Shown here: in pieces, positions 44,785 through 56,700 of the stretch | How positions within the stretch are numbered: position 1 is the first letter of the stretch | How the letters are laid out: each line of letters starts with the position of its first letter | Assembly (NCBI GenBank): GCA_947568835.1 | Contig: OX387611.1 | Span: 372,001-436,000, forward strand | Direction: 5' to 3' | From: Protonemura montana | Taxonomy: Eukaryota; Arthropoda; Insecta; Plecoptera; Nemouridae | Length of the DNA: 64,000 nucleotides | Notes under the pieces: model-generated | The model's input: the letters and a program-made list of their open reading frames with translations, nothing else | Told to the model about the DNA's origin: nothing | Databases searched by the model: none | Program-made: the position numbers and the translations under genes

Positions 44785-45045
44785 TGGTCCTTCCGAAGGA
44801 CAAGCAAGGCGAATGAAGTTGCTGTACTATCTTTCATCTCTCCGACCTCTCTCCCGAACAAAACTGGTCATGTGTATGATGGTCACCCATTCAATACCTG
44901 ACTCAGCGCAGTGTTGCTTAACTTTCATCCCTCCAACCTCTCTCCCGAACAGAACTGGTCATGTGTATGATGGTCACCCATCCAATACCTGACTCAGCGC
45001 AGTGTTGCTTAACTTGGGTGATCTCACGAGAACCGGTTTCCTAGC
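44785..45045 (-). mobile_element. 5S-derived SINE with exactly two head units, body truncated
   Basis: On the minus strand: authentic 5S start (CGGTTCTCGTGAGATCACCC near 45016-45036), two 91 bp head units, and the start of the body up to CCTTCCGAAGGACC near 44787. This is the minimal duplication stage. Confidence 0.87.
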
Positions 45046-45384
45046 GTTTGTACATAGAGTAATATTAAAAAATATAGATTAATTTTATCTTTATAGCGAA
45101 ATGACAACAGGCAAAAGATAAAAGATTTGATGTGAAGTTCGCTTGACCTCTCGAAATCAGAATTATTTATGATTTTATTTGTTTATGATAAATATTTCCG
45201 TTGCAGTTTAAAAAACTGTCACATCGATTCGTGGTGGCTGTTTCCATGTATGCTTTTCCTTCCAGCAAAACAATGCCCGTTCCGTTTCCTATGTAACAAG
45301 CTTCGGGATAGGCTGCACCCCTGGCGTCTTCCCTTTGACGGCTCGCTTGGTGGTCACGGCCGGCATCTTCCCTTGAACTTTGCC

Positions 45385-45537
45385 CTATCCTAAGGCATCG
45401 TATGTATCTAACCAGGCTCGAAGCACCTCGAAGAGCTCGTCGGATTTGACGCCCAAAAAGGGCGACCCAGCCGGCAAGGGATAGGGGTCGGCGTCGAAGT
45501 CCACGGCGTCAAAGTCCAAAAAACAAGCCCGCCCCAG
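45385..45537 (-). CDS. Short acidic ORF fragment, unassigned
   Basis: A minus-strand frame between two stops encodes DFDAVDFDADPYPLPAGSPF, then LGVKSDELFEVLRAWLDTYD and a stop. The region is GC-rich relative to its surroundings, like the M13 exons, and the chain looks protein-like. I recognise no family. It may be an exon or a transposon fragment. Confidence 0.25.
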   Translation of the reverse strand: MGRACFLDFDAVDFDADPYPLPAGSPFLGVKSDELFEVLRAWLDTYDALG

Positions 45538-45539
45538 CT

Positions 45540-46860
45540 AGCAGATGACTGTGGGACATTATAATACAACACTGACCATTTATTCTATGGAACAAAATAC
45601 CAAATTGATTCGACCGCCAACCGGTACGACAGACGTCGTCATCGTCGACGATGGTTGCATTGCCCGGAGGGCGTAACACAAGCACCCCGTGCGAGCGAAC
45701 GGTGAGAGGCAATGCATTGAAATAGCTAATATAATATGAAAGCAGAGAGCTACCTAGCACGGTCTTTGGCTACGCTTGTCGCGTTAGACCAGGTTGAGGC
45801 GTTTAGCGCTTTTGGTGGGCGTCGCGACCCAGTCGGCCGGCGCCCACGTCTTCGACCGAGGAGCGGTTCGAATCAGTGTCAAAGTGTTGATAATGAGTAT
45901 GGCTAGATACTCTGAAAGGTGGCGCCCTATGTAGGCAACACCGGCGGCGGAGGTTGGACGACGACGTCAACTTCCCCGGCGTCGCACTGATTTTAGTCCA
46001 AATCAAGGCATCACAGAGAACACTTTTAAACCAATTCGAGGACTACTGAAGACTGATGTATACAAAATCCAATACTTTTTAAAGATTATCTCGATTGAAC
46101 AAATGTTTACCTCGCAGGTCGATGTACGAACGAAGCTGATAGTTGGGTGTCGATGTAACAACCCCTTTTCCTTATTCATTGAATACAATACATTTTTTTA
46201 CTCTAATTATGAATATTTATTTGGATTGAAGCTGGTGCGAAGCCGGTCGCCTCCCAGCTCCATTCTCCTAGCCCTAACTGCATTTTCATGCCAAGCATGG
46301 TGTGGCTGACCAGTGACCAGTTGGCCTGTACTTTGGGAAGCGATTAGAATTGATAGCGTATATTAATGTTTTCTCTCAGCATAGTAGTGCGAGGCCCCTC
46401 CCAAAGTGCGTCGTTACACAAAAATTGCCCATTGGGTTGATTTTAATGTTTTAAATATTATATATATATATATATTACCTTTATTATCATATTCATGGTT
46501 ATTATTATTCATATTATTAATTTCCTATTTTAACTTGAGCCAACTTAATATTTACTCCAGCCAAAGAGCTGATTGATCTGATGGTGGTGAAGGAATTGAA
46601 ACTTAAAAATCATATTTTTAGTAAAAGAGTAGTTGCTTAGCAGGAATTTCAACTTCTTTCGGGGGACAACGCTCAGTGGCAACTCAGGACGAATTGAATG
46701 TCTACATTTATTTTTTTTTTATTTATTTTTTTTTTATTTTATTTATTTTTATGTTACCATGTGATGAACCTGAGTGAACCTCATTTAGTGCCAACTACAA
46801 AATGTTTCATAATTATTATAAGAAATAAAAAAAACCTTCAAGTACAAACCGTTCTAGCTT
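45540..46860. other. Unannotated stretch
   Basis: GC-rich 45600-46000 then AT-rich, with (AT)n at 46460-46475 and T-rich runs near 46710-46750. No gene could be supported. Confidence 0.45.
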
Positions 46861-46861
46861 G

Positions 46862-47923
46862 CTATTGCAATCCAGGCCAAACAGTTTCTTTGATCAGCTG
46901 TCGCTGCCTGACAGCTGCCACGCCTGCCTGTGGTGCAGCCTGCGGGTTCGCTGCCTGGCAGCTGCCACGCCTGCCTGTGGTGCAGCCTGCGGGTTCGCTG
47001 CCTGACAGCTGCCACGCCTGCCTGTGGTGCAGCCTGCGGGTTCGCTGCCTGACAGCTGCCACGCCTGCCTGTGGTGCAGCCTGCGGGTTCGCTGCCTGAC
47101 AGCTGCCACGCCTGCCTGTGGTGCAGCCTGCGGGTTCGCTGCCTGACAGCTGCCACGCCTGCCTGTGGTGCAGCCTGCGGGTTCGCTGCCTGACAGCTGC
47201 CACGCCTGCCTGTGGTGCAGCCTGCGGGTTCGCTGCCTGACAGCTGCCACGCCTGCCTGTGGTGCAGCCTGCGGGTTCGCTGCCTGACAGCTGCCACGCC
47301 TGCCTGTGGTGCAGCCTGCGGGTTCGCTGCCTGACAGCTGCCACGCCTGCCTGTGGTGCAGCCTGCGGGTTCGCTGCCTGACAGCTGCCACGCCTGCCTG
47401 TGGTGCAGCCTGCGGGTTCGCTGCCTGGCAGCTGCCACGCCTGCCTGTGGTGCAGCCTGCGGGTTCGCTGCCTGACAGCTGCCACGCCTGCCTGTGGTGC
47501 AGCCTGCGGGTTCGCTGCCTGACAGCTGCCACGCCTGCCTGTGGTGCAGCCTGCGGGTTCGCTGCCTGACAGCTGCCACGCCTGCCTGTGGTGCAGCCTG
47601 CGGGTTCGCTGCCTGACAGCTGCCACGCCTGCCTGTGGTGCAGCCTGCGGGTTCGCTGCCTGACAGCTGCCACGCCTGCCTGTGGTGCAGCCTGCGGGTT
47701 CGCTGCCTGACAGCTGCCACGCCTGCCTGTTGTGCAACCTGTGGGTTCGCTGCCTGACAGCTGCCACGCCTGCCTGTTGTGCAACCTGTGGGTTCGCTGC
47801 CATCTCTACTATGCGCTCTAAGACCGCAGGATCCATCTCGTGATCAATGCCGGCATCCAGGCAGAGGTTGTGTAGCACACAGCAGGCGATGGTGATGCGG
47901 CTGAGAGACGTTGCTATACATTC
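46862..47923 (-). pseudogene. PIF/Harbinger transposase C-terminal exon with expanded 47 bp repeat tail
   Basis: The minus-strand exon begins after TTTTTACAG at 47923 with SLSRITIACCVLHNLCLDAG, the strongly conserved Harbinger (DDE_Tnp_4) end motif A-x-CVLHN-x-C, then IDHEMDPAVLERIVEMAANP. The frame then runs into about 19 copies of a 47 bp repeat. Because 47 is not a multiple of three, successive copies are read in all three frames, giving a 47-residue super-repeat with no stop, and the frame ends in PGLQ and a stop at 46862. Harbinger transposases cut and paste DNA with a DDE triad; the triad region is missing between this exon and 48175, and the phases of the two exons disagree, so the gene is a deleted relic. 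Confidence 0.8.
46905..47805. repeat. 47 bp minisatellite inside the Harbinger tail (about 19 units)
   Basis: Unit contains GCCTGACAGCTGCCACGCCT and GCCTGTGGTGCAGCCTGCGG. Units are nearly identical except for rare GGCAG/GACAG changes and two diverged units at the upstream end, which suggests recent homogenisation. Confidence 0.95.
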
Positions 47924-48174
47924 CTGTAAAAATTAAGTATTGGAAAAATTAATTTAAGCGTAGGTACGTAGCTAAAATTTGCAGCACTAGATCATAACAC
48001 TGCTTAATTTACAACCTTCACATCAGTAAAGTTACATCTGTTATTTAATGTCAATGTCTTTTGTCACTTGAAAAGTTTGAGACATGAAATTAGGAGGATT
48101 GGTGGTAGCACCAACCTAGGTATGTAATAGATTGAGGATGCCTATCTAGGTAGTTAAGTTAGGTTCAAACTTAC

Positions 48175-48430
48175 CAGGTAGCCACTGAAATCTCCTGCTG
48201 GCATAAAAACCCAAGCCAACGAGGAGTTGGGTGTCTGCAGCCAGAGAATTTGCCCTCAACGTCGGCCTGGTTAGTTGAGGCTCGATCCTGTTCAAGAGAT
48301 CGGTAAACAGCCCTCGCAACAGTCGGGTTGTTTGCGAGAGGTACCGATCTGACATATCTTCCAAATGAACTCGTTCGAGATTCATTTGAACTTCATCAAA
48401 TATATCAACAGCCAATGCTCCTTCCGCCAT
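48175..48430 (-). pseudogene. PIF/Harbinger transposase N-terminal exon
   Basis: It starts ATG at 48430 and encodes MAEGALAVDIFDEVQMNLER, then MSDRYLSQTTRLLRGLFTDL and SLAADTQLLVGLGFYASRRF, ending at a CTACCTG|GTAAGT donor (phase 1). The pattern RYxLSxxTxxxL...LSxxxQLLVaLrFyAtG is the Harbinger N-terminal helical domain. The next recognisable exon is the C-terminal one at 47923, which enters at phase 0, so at least one internal exon with the DDE core is gone. Only about 250 bases separate them and none is coding. Confidence 0.72.
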
Positions 48431-48439
48431 CTAACAAAG

Positions 48440-49185
48440 GATTTTCTCGATAAATAATGAGATAGTATGAAGAAAAACTGAATTGAATATGACAGTTTAA
48501 CTAAGTAAAGTTAGGTTAAGGTGTGACATTAAAGTTTACTTACCACGAATTAATCAATCACTCGCAGGCGTTAGACGAAACGTAAAAAAATATTAAAACT
48601 AATAAAATAACTACATATAAATAGATATAGTATTATAACTAAATGATACTAAAACAATGATGGAAAAGCAAATTAACAACTTGAGCACAATGACAAAGAT
48701 CTCTGCGCGATGATTTCGTGGAGCCTAGACCACCTCCCGAGCAGTTCTAGGTACAGTTAAATTTGCATCCAAGGTTTAGTGAGAATTAGCGTACGAGAAT
48801 TGACATTTGAGTTAGATCTCCTTAGATCTCGCTAATTCTTCTAATCACCTATACGAGAATTGGCCCCTACTGAATTGTATACATAAAATAAATAAATGCC
48901 CGTATTTTTAATTGCTCCGTGAGAGTCCACGCGTTGACACATATACCTGCTGATCCTGAGTGAGCCAGAACAGGCGTCAATGCACGTACAATAATAAACA
49001 TTGAATCTCTTTTTCGCCTGCAAATCCATTTTATAGGTTAACCGCATGTCAAGGCTGTTGGTTTGGTTGCCTACGACGCTCGTGCACAGGCGGCGCATTT
49101 GACCGACAGTGGGAGGAAATATTATAAGCTATGGGCAGGACCAAAGACTATAGATAGGGGCAGGACTAACGTTCCGAATACCGCC
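48440..49185. other. Spacer upstream of the Harbinger relic
   Basis: Contains short inverted words (GAGAATTAGCG ... CGCTAATTCTT, 48781-48840) and ATACGAGAATTGGCCCC at 48851-48867, which could be a remnant of a Harbinger terminal repeat; no partner was found on the other side. Confidence 0.35.
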
Positions 49186-49189
49186 TTGT

Positions 49190-49510
49190 TTTAAATGTCA
49201 GTTGCGCAGTAGGTCTACTGCGCAGTCGGTCAGTTGCGCTGTCGGCGAAATGCGTCGTCTGTGAGTTGCGCCGTCTGTCACTTGCACAGTCGATCAAATG
49301 CGCTTTCGGTGGGTTGCGGAGTCGGTCAAATGCGCCTTCGGTTAAAAGATTTACGGTCAGTTGCGCAGTCGGTCAGTTGCGCCGTCGGTGAACTGCGCTG
49401 TCGGTGAGATGCACAGTCGGTCTAATGCGTCGTCGGCGACTTGCGTAGTCTGTGACTTGCGCTTTCTGTCATTTTCTCGTGTCGGTCAGTTGCGCTGTCG
49501 GTCAGTTGAG
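49190..49510. repeat. TTGCGC/GTCGGTC short-period repeat block 2
   Basis: Same vocabulary as 41505-41850 (AGTTGCGCAGTCGGTCAGTT and variants), more diverged. Confidence 0.85.
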
Positions 49511-49854
49511 ACAGCGCCCCATACAAATGCCACGCCATTGACGCAGGGAGTTCGTGGTCGACCAAATATGCAGAGGTTATCAAGGCGTCGAGATAGCTAA
49601 GAGAGAGAAGTGGGATTAACGACATTTCGCAACCACCACTTTCCAACCGCTTGGTCGATATTGTCACTTTTTTCTGTAAAATTCAATGAAAGTCTTTAAG
49701 TTGTTTACAAATTGTTAGCATCGAGTTTACAGGTAGACCCGAGAAACTCGATGGTGGTAAAGTTGTATCATTCCCAGGATTACAACCTGTAGGGAAATAT
49801 GGCTGATCTGGCAGCCATCTAGCGACATTACCCCAAGCTGTCACGTGCTCATGT

Positions 49855-51236
49855 AGCCCGAATTTCTGCATCTGATTGACCATTATCATTGACAGTTCGG
49901 TCTCTGGAAATACCTACTATGTATAGTAAAGTACCTATCACTAGTTCCTGAACCCAATGGTGTTACACTGATCTCATGGCTACAGTGTTAACTAGCACCA
50001 ACTAACTTAACTAGCCGCAATGTCACAATGTAGCTAGAATTTCTGCATCTGATCGGCCATTATCATTGAAAGTTTGGTCTCTGGAAATACCTACTATGTA
50101 TAGTAAAGTACCTATCACTAGTTCCTGAACCCAATGGTGTTACACTGATCTCATGGCTACAGTGTTAACTAGCACCAACTAACTTAACTAGCCGCAATGT
50201 CACAATGTAGCCAGAATTTCTGCATCTGATCGGCCATTATCATTGAAAGTTTGGTCTCTGGAAATACCTACTATGTATAGTAAAGTACCTATCACTAGTT
50301 CCTGAACCCAATGGTGTTACACTGATCTCATGGCTACAGTGTTAACTAGCACCAATTAACTTAACTAGCCGCAATGTCACAATGTAGCCAGAATTTCTGC
50401 ATCTGATCGGCCATTATCATTGAAAGTTTGGTCTCTGGAAATACCTACTATGTATAGTAAAGTACCTATCACTAGTTCCTGAACCCAATGGTGTTACACT
50501 GATCTCATGGCTACAGTGTTAACTAGCACCAACTAACTTAACTAGCCGCAATGTCACAATGTAGCCAGAATTTCTGCATCTGATCGGCCATTATCATTGA
50601 AAGTTTGGTCTCTGGAAATACCTACTATGTATAGTAAAGTACCTATCACTAGTTCCTGAACCCAATGGTGTTACACTGATCTCATGGCTACAGTGTTAAC
50701 TAGCACCAACTAACTTAACTAGCCGCAATGTCACAATGTAGCCAGAATTTCTGCATCTGATCGGCCATTATCATTGAAAGTTTGGTCTCTGGAAATACCT
50801 ACTATGTATAGTAAAGTACCTATCACTTGTTCCTGAACCCAATGGTGTTACACTGATCTCATGGCTACAGTGTTAACTAGCACCAACTAACTTAACTAGC
50901 CGCAATGTCACAATGTAGCCAGAATTTCTGCATCTGATCGGCCATTATCATTGACAGTTCGGTCTCTGGAAATACCTACTATGTATAGTAAAGTACCTAT
51001 CACTAGTTCCTGAACCCAATGGTGTTACACTGATCTCATGGCTACAGTGTTAACTAGCACCAACTAACTTAACTAGCCGCAATGTCACAATGTAGCCAGA
51101 ATTTCTGCATCTGATCGGCCATTATCATTGAAAGTTTGGTCTCTGGAAATACCTACTATGTATAGTAAAGTACCTATCACTAGTTCCTGAACCCAATGGT
51201 GTTTCACTGATCTCATGGCTACAGTGTTAACTAGCA
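49855..51236. repeat. 177 bp satellite (about 7.8 units)
   Basis: Unit contains AGAATTTCTGCATCTGATCG, GGTCTCTGGAAATACCTACT and CATGGCTACAGTGTTAACTA. Units are more than about 97% alike by eye. A GTTAACTAGCACCA word is also close to part of the 60 bp unit at 11036-12718. Confidence 0.95.
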
Positions 51237-51239
51237 CCA

Positions 51240-51768
51240 ACGTAACACCTGCCTACCAGGTTCCCTGCTCACTAACTTTTTCCGAAGCAATAGCCGCGGC
51301 ACTGGCTGCGAAAGCCGCAATGTCACACAATAGAGAAATCTCATTAAGATTATTATTAAATTATTATCATTGTCTTCAAATACGCATTCAAAATTAAATC
51401 TGATGTATTTTTTCTTTTTATAGTCCGATCACAACTTTTCTATTTAGATTTGTTTTAAGAATGGCTAAAATATGAATTCTCGTGGCGGGATGAAAACGGG
51501 CTGTGATTAACTACACGTAGTTCTGACGTCATTTTGTTGTATCCTTTGCGTTCGCTTCTGTTTCTTGACGATTTTTGACGTCATACTTAAGTCAGAGACC
51601 ACACATTAACAAAAGAAAAAAAAATGTGTTCATTATCTTCTCACAAAAAAAAAAAAAAAAATTGTTTCAAATTTAAAGAGATTTCACTAAAAGCATTCAC
51701 TAACTTGTTCACTGTCAGAAGCCGCTGGTTTCAAACCTAACTCAATGCGTGTGAAGTGAATGTGTTTG
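51240..51768. other. Spacer, no gene seen
   Basis: AT-rich with an A-run at about 51646-51661. Confidence 0.4.
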
Positions 51769-51769
51769 G

Positions 51770-52190
51770 GCGTTGAGTGCAGGTTCTAGGTAGAGACAGA
51801 ACGTCAATGTTACAGTCTCTGCGTGAAAGATGGCCGCCAAATGACTACCTTACCGACAAAAATGCAGAGTACCGGAAGTTCACGTTAAGTGGAGCCACTA
51901 TAACATGAAATATAATTTCGATATTTATAGTAGGTTACTCGCTTATGAATATCGTTACATGTGTATAAATCGTTGAGGTAAACATTGACGAAGATTTTTT
52001 GAGCATGAAAAGTTTCAAAAGTGAGTTAACCCACGAGAAATATCGACAGTAAAATTCATACGACAGTGGCTCCACTTAACGTGATTGTCCGGTACTCTGC
52101 ATTTTTGTCGGTAAGGTAGTCATTTGGCAGCCATCTTTCACGCAGAAACTGTAACATTGACGTTCTGTCTCTACCTAGAACCTGCACACT
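51770..52190. mobile_element. MITE with long terminal inverted repeats (about 150 bp arms)
   Basis: Left arm from TTGAGTGCAGGTTCTAGG (51773) through GGTAGAGACAGAACGTC, AAAGATGGC and TGCAGAGTACCGGAAG. The right arm, ending near 52190, holds the complements (GTCCGGTACTCTGCA, GCCATCTTTC, GACGTTCTGTCTCTACC). No coding capacity. A partial relative lies in intron 11 of the M13 gene (29395-29636). Confidence 0.85.
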
Positions 52191-52905
52191 CAAGGGTTTA
52201 ACATGAACGTTCTGTCTCTACCTAGAACCTGCACACTCAAGGGTTTAACATGAACGTTCTGTCTCTACCTAGAACCTACACACTCAACGGTTTAACATTA
52301 ACGTTCTGTCTCTACCTAGAACCTGCACACTCAACGGTTTAACATTGACGTTCTGTCTCTACCTAGAACCTGCACACTCAAGGGTTTAACATGAACGTTC
52401 TGTCTCTACCTAGAACCTGCACACTCAACGGTTTAACATTGACGTTCTGTCTCTACCTAGAACCTGCACACTCAAGGGTTTAACATGAACGTTCTGTCTC
52501 TACCTAGAACCTGCACACTCAACGGTTTAACATTAACGTTCTGTCTCTACCTAGAACCTACAAACTCAACGGTTTAACATTAACGTTCTGTCTCTACCTA
52601 GAACCTGCACACTCAACGGTTTAACATTAACGTTCTGTCTCTTCCTAGAACCTACACACTCAACGGTTTAACATTAACGTTCTGTCTCTACCTAGAACCT
52701 GCACACTCAAGGGTTTAACATTAACGTTCTGTCTCTACCTAGAACCTACACACTCAACGGTTTAACATTAACGTTCTGTCTCTACCTAGAACCTGCACAC
52801 TCAACGGTTTAACATTAACGTTCTGTCTCTACCTAGAACCTACACACTCAACGGTTTAACATTAACGTTCTGTCTCTACCTAGAACCTGCACACTCAACG
52901 GTAGT
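52157..52905. repeat. 47 bp array made from the MITE terminus (about 16 units)
   Basis: Unit GAACGTTCTGTCTCTACCTA plus GAACCTGCACACTCAA and GGTTTAAC. The first unit is the end of the right MITE arm, and each later unit repeats that end. Confidence 0.93.
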
Positions 52906-53765
52906 ACCGTGGTAAGGTATGATTAAAAATATCAAGTAATAATGTGTAACGTAATGAGAGTGCCTAAATATGTACTCTATCACATGATAGAATAATAGAA
53001 TTTTTATCTTTTATTATTACTATTAGTAATAAAGGCATTTTATCAACATATTCTTTTAGTCGTTTGCATTTAATTCATCTGATTTTGTTTCCTAACTTTC
53101 TTTCCTTTCTTTACATATGTTTTAGCATTGCGTAACTGTGGGAGAATAGCTCAAAAAAAAAAAGTTGTTTAATTAAAAAGATGGCATCGTTTTAATAAAA
53201 TACTTCAACACTGTAGTTTGAACAAGTGAATCCATAAAATCTTTAATTTTGATAAGTATTCAATTAAAGGTTAGAGTTAACTACAGAGAGTAAGCAATTT
53301 TTATTGCATAAATAATGAAAAGCTTTGGATGTTAGTTATGATAAAATCAACCTTCAGCACAAAACTACACTCAACGGTTTGGGTGAAGTGAGGATAAAGA
53401 TAAGTCAACTTGTGTGACTCACTGTAGTTTGGAAATATCACCTTCATCAGGGATGAGAGTAAATATTTTTTTTAGACAAATCCATGAGCTCTGTCTGATG
53501 GCATCCTAGTGCACAACACTCGGCAAGAATGTGGCAATCACTTCAGTCAGTGGCGGTCTCATAACTTAACATTTGGTACTAATTTTCAGTTCATTTGAAA
53601 AATAATCCGAAACCGGACACTGATCCAAAACTGGCACTTTACTCTATTGTCATGTACAAATATCAAAATTTAAGGATTTAAATAGGATAACTGCTTCTTT
53701 AAATACTATTGGTAGCAAATTTCACCATCATCAAGCTAAACTCAACTGTTTGTACTGATGTACTG
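52906..53765. other. Spacer, no gene seen
   Basis: AT-rich; ACTCAACGGTTT at about 53370 is an isolated echo of the 47 bp unit. Confidence 0.4.
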
Positions 53766-56700
53766 ATTTTGCCCCTGTAACAACTTGCCACTGTAACAAC
53801 TAGCCCCTGTAACAACTAGCCCCTGTAACAACTAGCCCCTGTATCAACTAGCCCCTGTAACAACTAGCCCCTGTAACAACTAGCCCCTGTAACAACTAGC
53901 CCCTGTAACAATTAGCCCCTGTAACAACTTGCCCCTGTAACAACTAGCCCCTGTAACAACTTGCCCCTGTAACAACTTGCCCCTGTAACAACTAGCCCCT
54001 GTAACAACTAGCCCCTGTAACAACATGCCCCTGTAACAACTAGCCCCTGTAACAACTTGCCCCTGTAACAACTTGCCCCTGTAACAACTAGCCCCTGTAA
54101 CAACTAGCCCCTGTAACAACTAGCCCCTGTAACAACTTGCCCCTGTAACAACTTGCCCCTGTAACAACTAGCCCCTGTAACAACTAGCCCCTGTAACAAC
54201 TTGCCCCTGTAACAACTAGCCCCTGTAACAACTAGCCCCTGTAACAACTTGCCCCTGTAACAACTAGCCCCTGTAACAACTAGCCCCTGTAACAACTTGC
54301 CCCTGTAACAACTAGCCCCTGTATCAACTAGCCCCTGTAACAACTTGCCCCTGTAACAACTAGCCCCTGTAACAACTAGCCCCTGTAACAACTAGCCCCT
54401 GTAACAACTTGCCCCTGTAACAACTAGCCCCTGTAACAACTTGCCCCTGTAACAACTTGCCCCTGTAACAACAAGCCGTTGTAACAACTAGCCCCTGTAA
54501 CAACTTGCCCCTGTAACAACTAGCCCCTGTAACAACTTGCCCCTGTAACAACTTGCCCCTGTAACAACAAGCCGTTGTAACAACTAGCCCATGTAACAAC
54601 TAGCCCCTGTAACATCTAGCCCCTGTAACAACTTGCCCCTGTAACAACTAGCCCCTGTTACAACTTGCCCCTGTAACAACTTGCCCCTGTAACAACTAGC
54701 CCCTGTAACAACTAGCCCCTGTAACAACTTGTCCCTGTAACAACTAGCCCCTGTAACAACTAGCCCCTGTAACAACTAGCCCCTGTAACAACTAGCCCCT
54801 GTAACAACTAGCCCCTGTAACAACTAGCCCCTGTAACAACTAGCCCCTGTAACAACTAGCCCCTGTAACAACTTGCCCCTGTAACAACTAGCCCCTGTAA
54901 CAACTAGCCCCTGTAACAACTAGCCCCTGTAACAACTAGCCCCTGTAACAACTAGCCCCTGTAACAACTAGCCCCTGTAACAACTAGCCCCTGTAACAAC
55001 TTGCCCCTGTAACATCTTGCCCCTGTAACAACTAGCCCCTGTAACAACTAGCCCCTGTAACAACTAGCCCCTGTAACAACTAGCCCCTGTAACAACTAGC
55101 CCCTGTAACAACTAGCCCCTGTAACAACTAGCCCCTGTAACAACTAGCCCCTGTAACAACTAGCCCCTGTAACAACTAGCCCCTGTAACAACTAGCCCCT
55201 GTAACAACTAGCCCCTGTAACAACTAGCCCCTGTAACAACTAGCCCCTGTAACAACTAGCCCCTGTAACAACTAGCCCCTGTAACAACTTGCCCCTGTAA
55301 CAACTAGCCCCTGTAACAACTAGCCCCTGTAACAACTAGCCCCTGTAACAACTAGCCCCTGTAACAACTAGCCCCTGTAACAACTAGCCCCTGTAACAAC
55401 TAGCCCCTGTAACAACTAGCCCCTGTATCAACTTGCCCTTGTAACAACTAGCCCCTGTAACAACTAGCCCCTGTAACAACTAGCCCCTGTAACAACTAGC
55501 CCCTGTAACAACAAGCCCCTGTAACAACTAGCCCCTGTAGCAACTAGCCCCTGTAACAACTAGCCCCTGAAACAACTTGCCCCTGTAACATTTTGCCCCT
55601 GTAACAATTAGCCCCTGTAACAACTAGCCCCTGTAACAACTAGCCCCTGTAACAACTAGCCCTTGTAACAACTAGCCCCTGTAACAACTAGCCCCTGTAA
55701 CAACTAGCCCCTGGAACAACTTGCCCCTGTAACAACTAACCCCTGTCACAACTTGCCCCTGTAACAACTAGAACCTGTAACAACTAGCCCCTGTAATAAC
55801 TTGCCCCTGTAACAACTAGCCCCTGTAACAACTAGCCCCTGTAACAACTAGCCCCTGTAACAACTAGCCCCTGTAACAACTTTCCCCTGTAACAACTAGC
55901 CCCTGTAACAACTAGCCCCTGTAACAACTAGCCCCTGTAACAACTAGCCCCTGTAACAACTAGCCCCTGTAACAACTAGCCCCTGTAACAACTAGCCCCT
56001 GTAACAACTAGCCCCTGTAACAACTTGCCCCAGTTACAACTTGCCCCTGTAACAACTAGCCCCTGTAACAACTAGCCCCTGTAACAACTAGCCCCTGTAA
56101 CAACTAGCCCCTGTAACAACTAGCCCCTGTAACAACTAGCCCCTGTAACAACTAGCCCCTGTAACAACTAGCCCCTGTAACAACTTGCCCCTGTAACAAC
56201 TAGCCCCTGTAACAACTAGCCCCTGTAACAACTAGCCCCTGTACAACTAGCCCCTGTAACAACTAGCCCCTGTAACAATTAGCCCCTGTAACAACTAGCC
56301 CCTGTAACAACAAGCCCCTGTAACAACTTGCCCCTGTAACATTTTGCCCCTGTAACAACTTGCCCCTGTAACAACTTGCCCCTGTAACAACTAGCCCCTG
56401 TAACAACTAGCCCCTGTAACAACTTGCCCCTGTAACATTTTGCCCCTGTAACAACTAGCCCCTGTAAAAACTAGCCCCTGTAACAACTAGCCCCTGTAAC
56501 AACTAGCTCCTGTAACAACTAGCCCCTGTAACAACTAGCCCCTGTAACAACTAGCCCCTGTAACAACTAGCCCCTGTAACAACTTGCCCCTGTAACAACT
56601 TGCCCCTGTAACAACTAGCCCCTGTAACAACTAGCCCCTGTAACAACTAGCCCATGTAACAACTAGCCCCTGTAACAACTAGCCGCTGTAACATCTAGCC

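Noticed and set aside
46698-47099. 133-codon + strand frame with repeated CGAACGFAAWQLPRLPV
   Set aside because: Antisense of the Harbinger tail minisatellite; the conserved transposase motif CVLHN is on the minus strand.
53880-54775. Minus-strand frames repeating VVTGASCYRGKLLQGL
   Set aside because: Translations of the 16 bp satellite; period 48 bp equals three units. No gene evidence.
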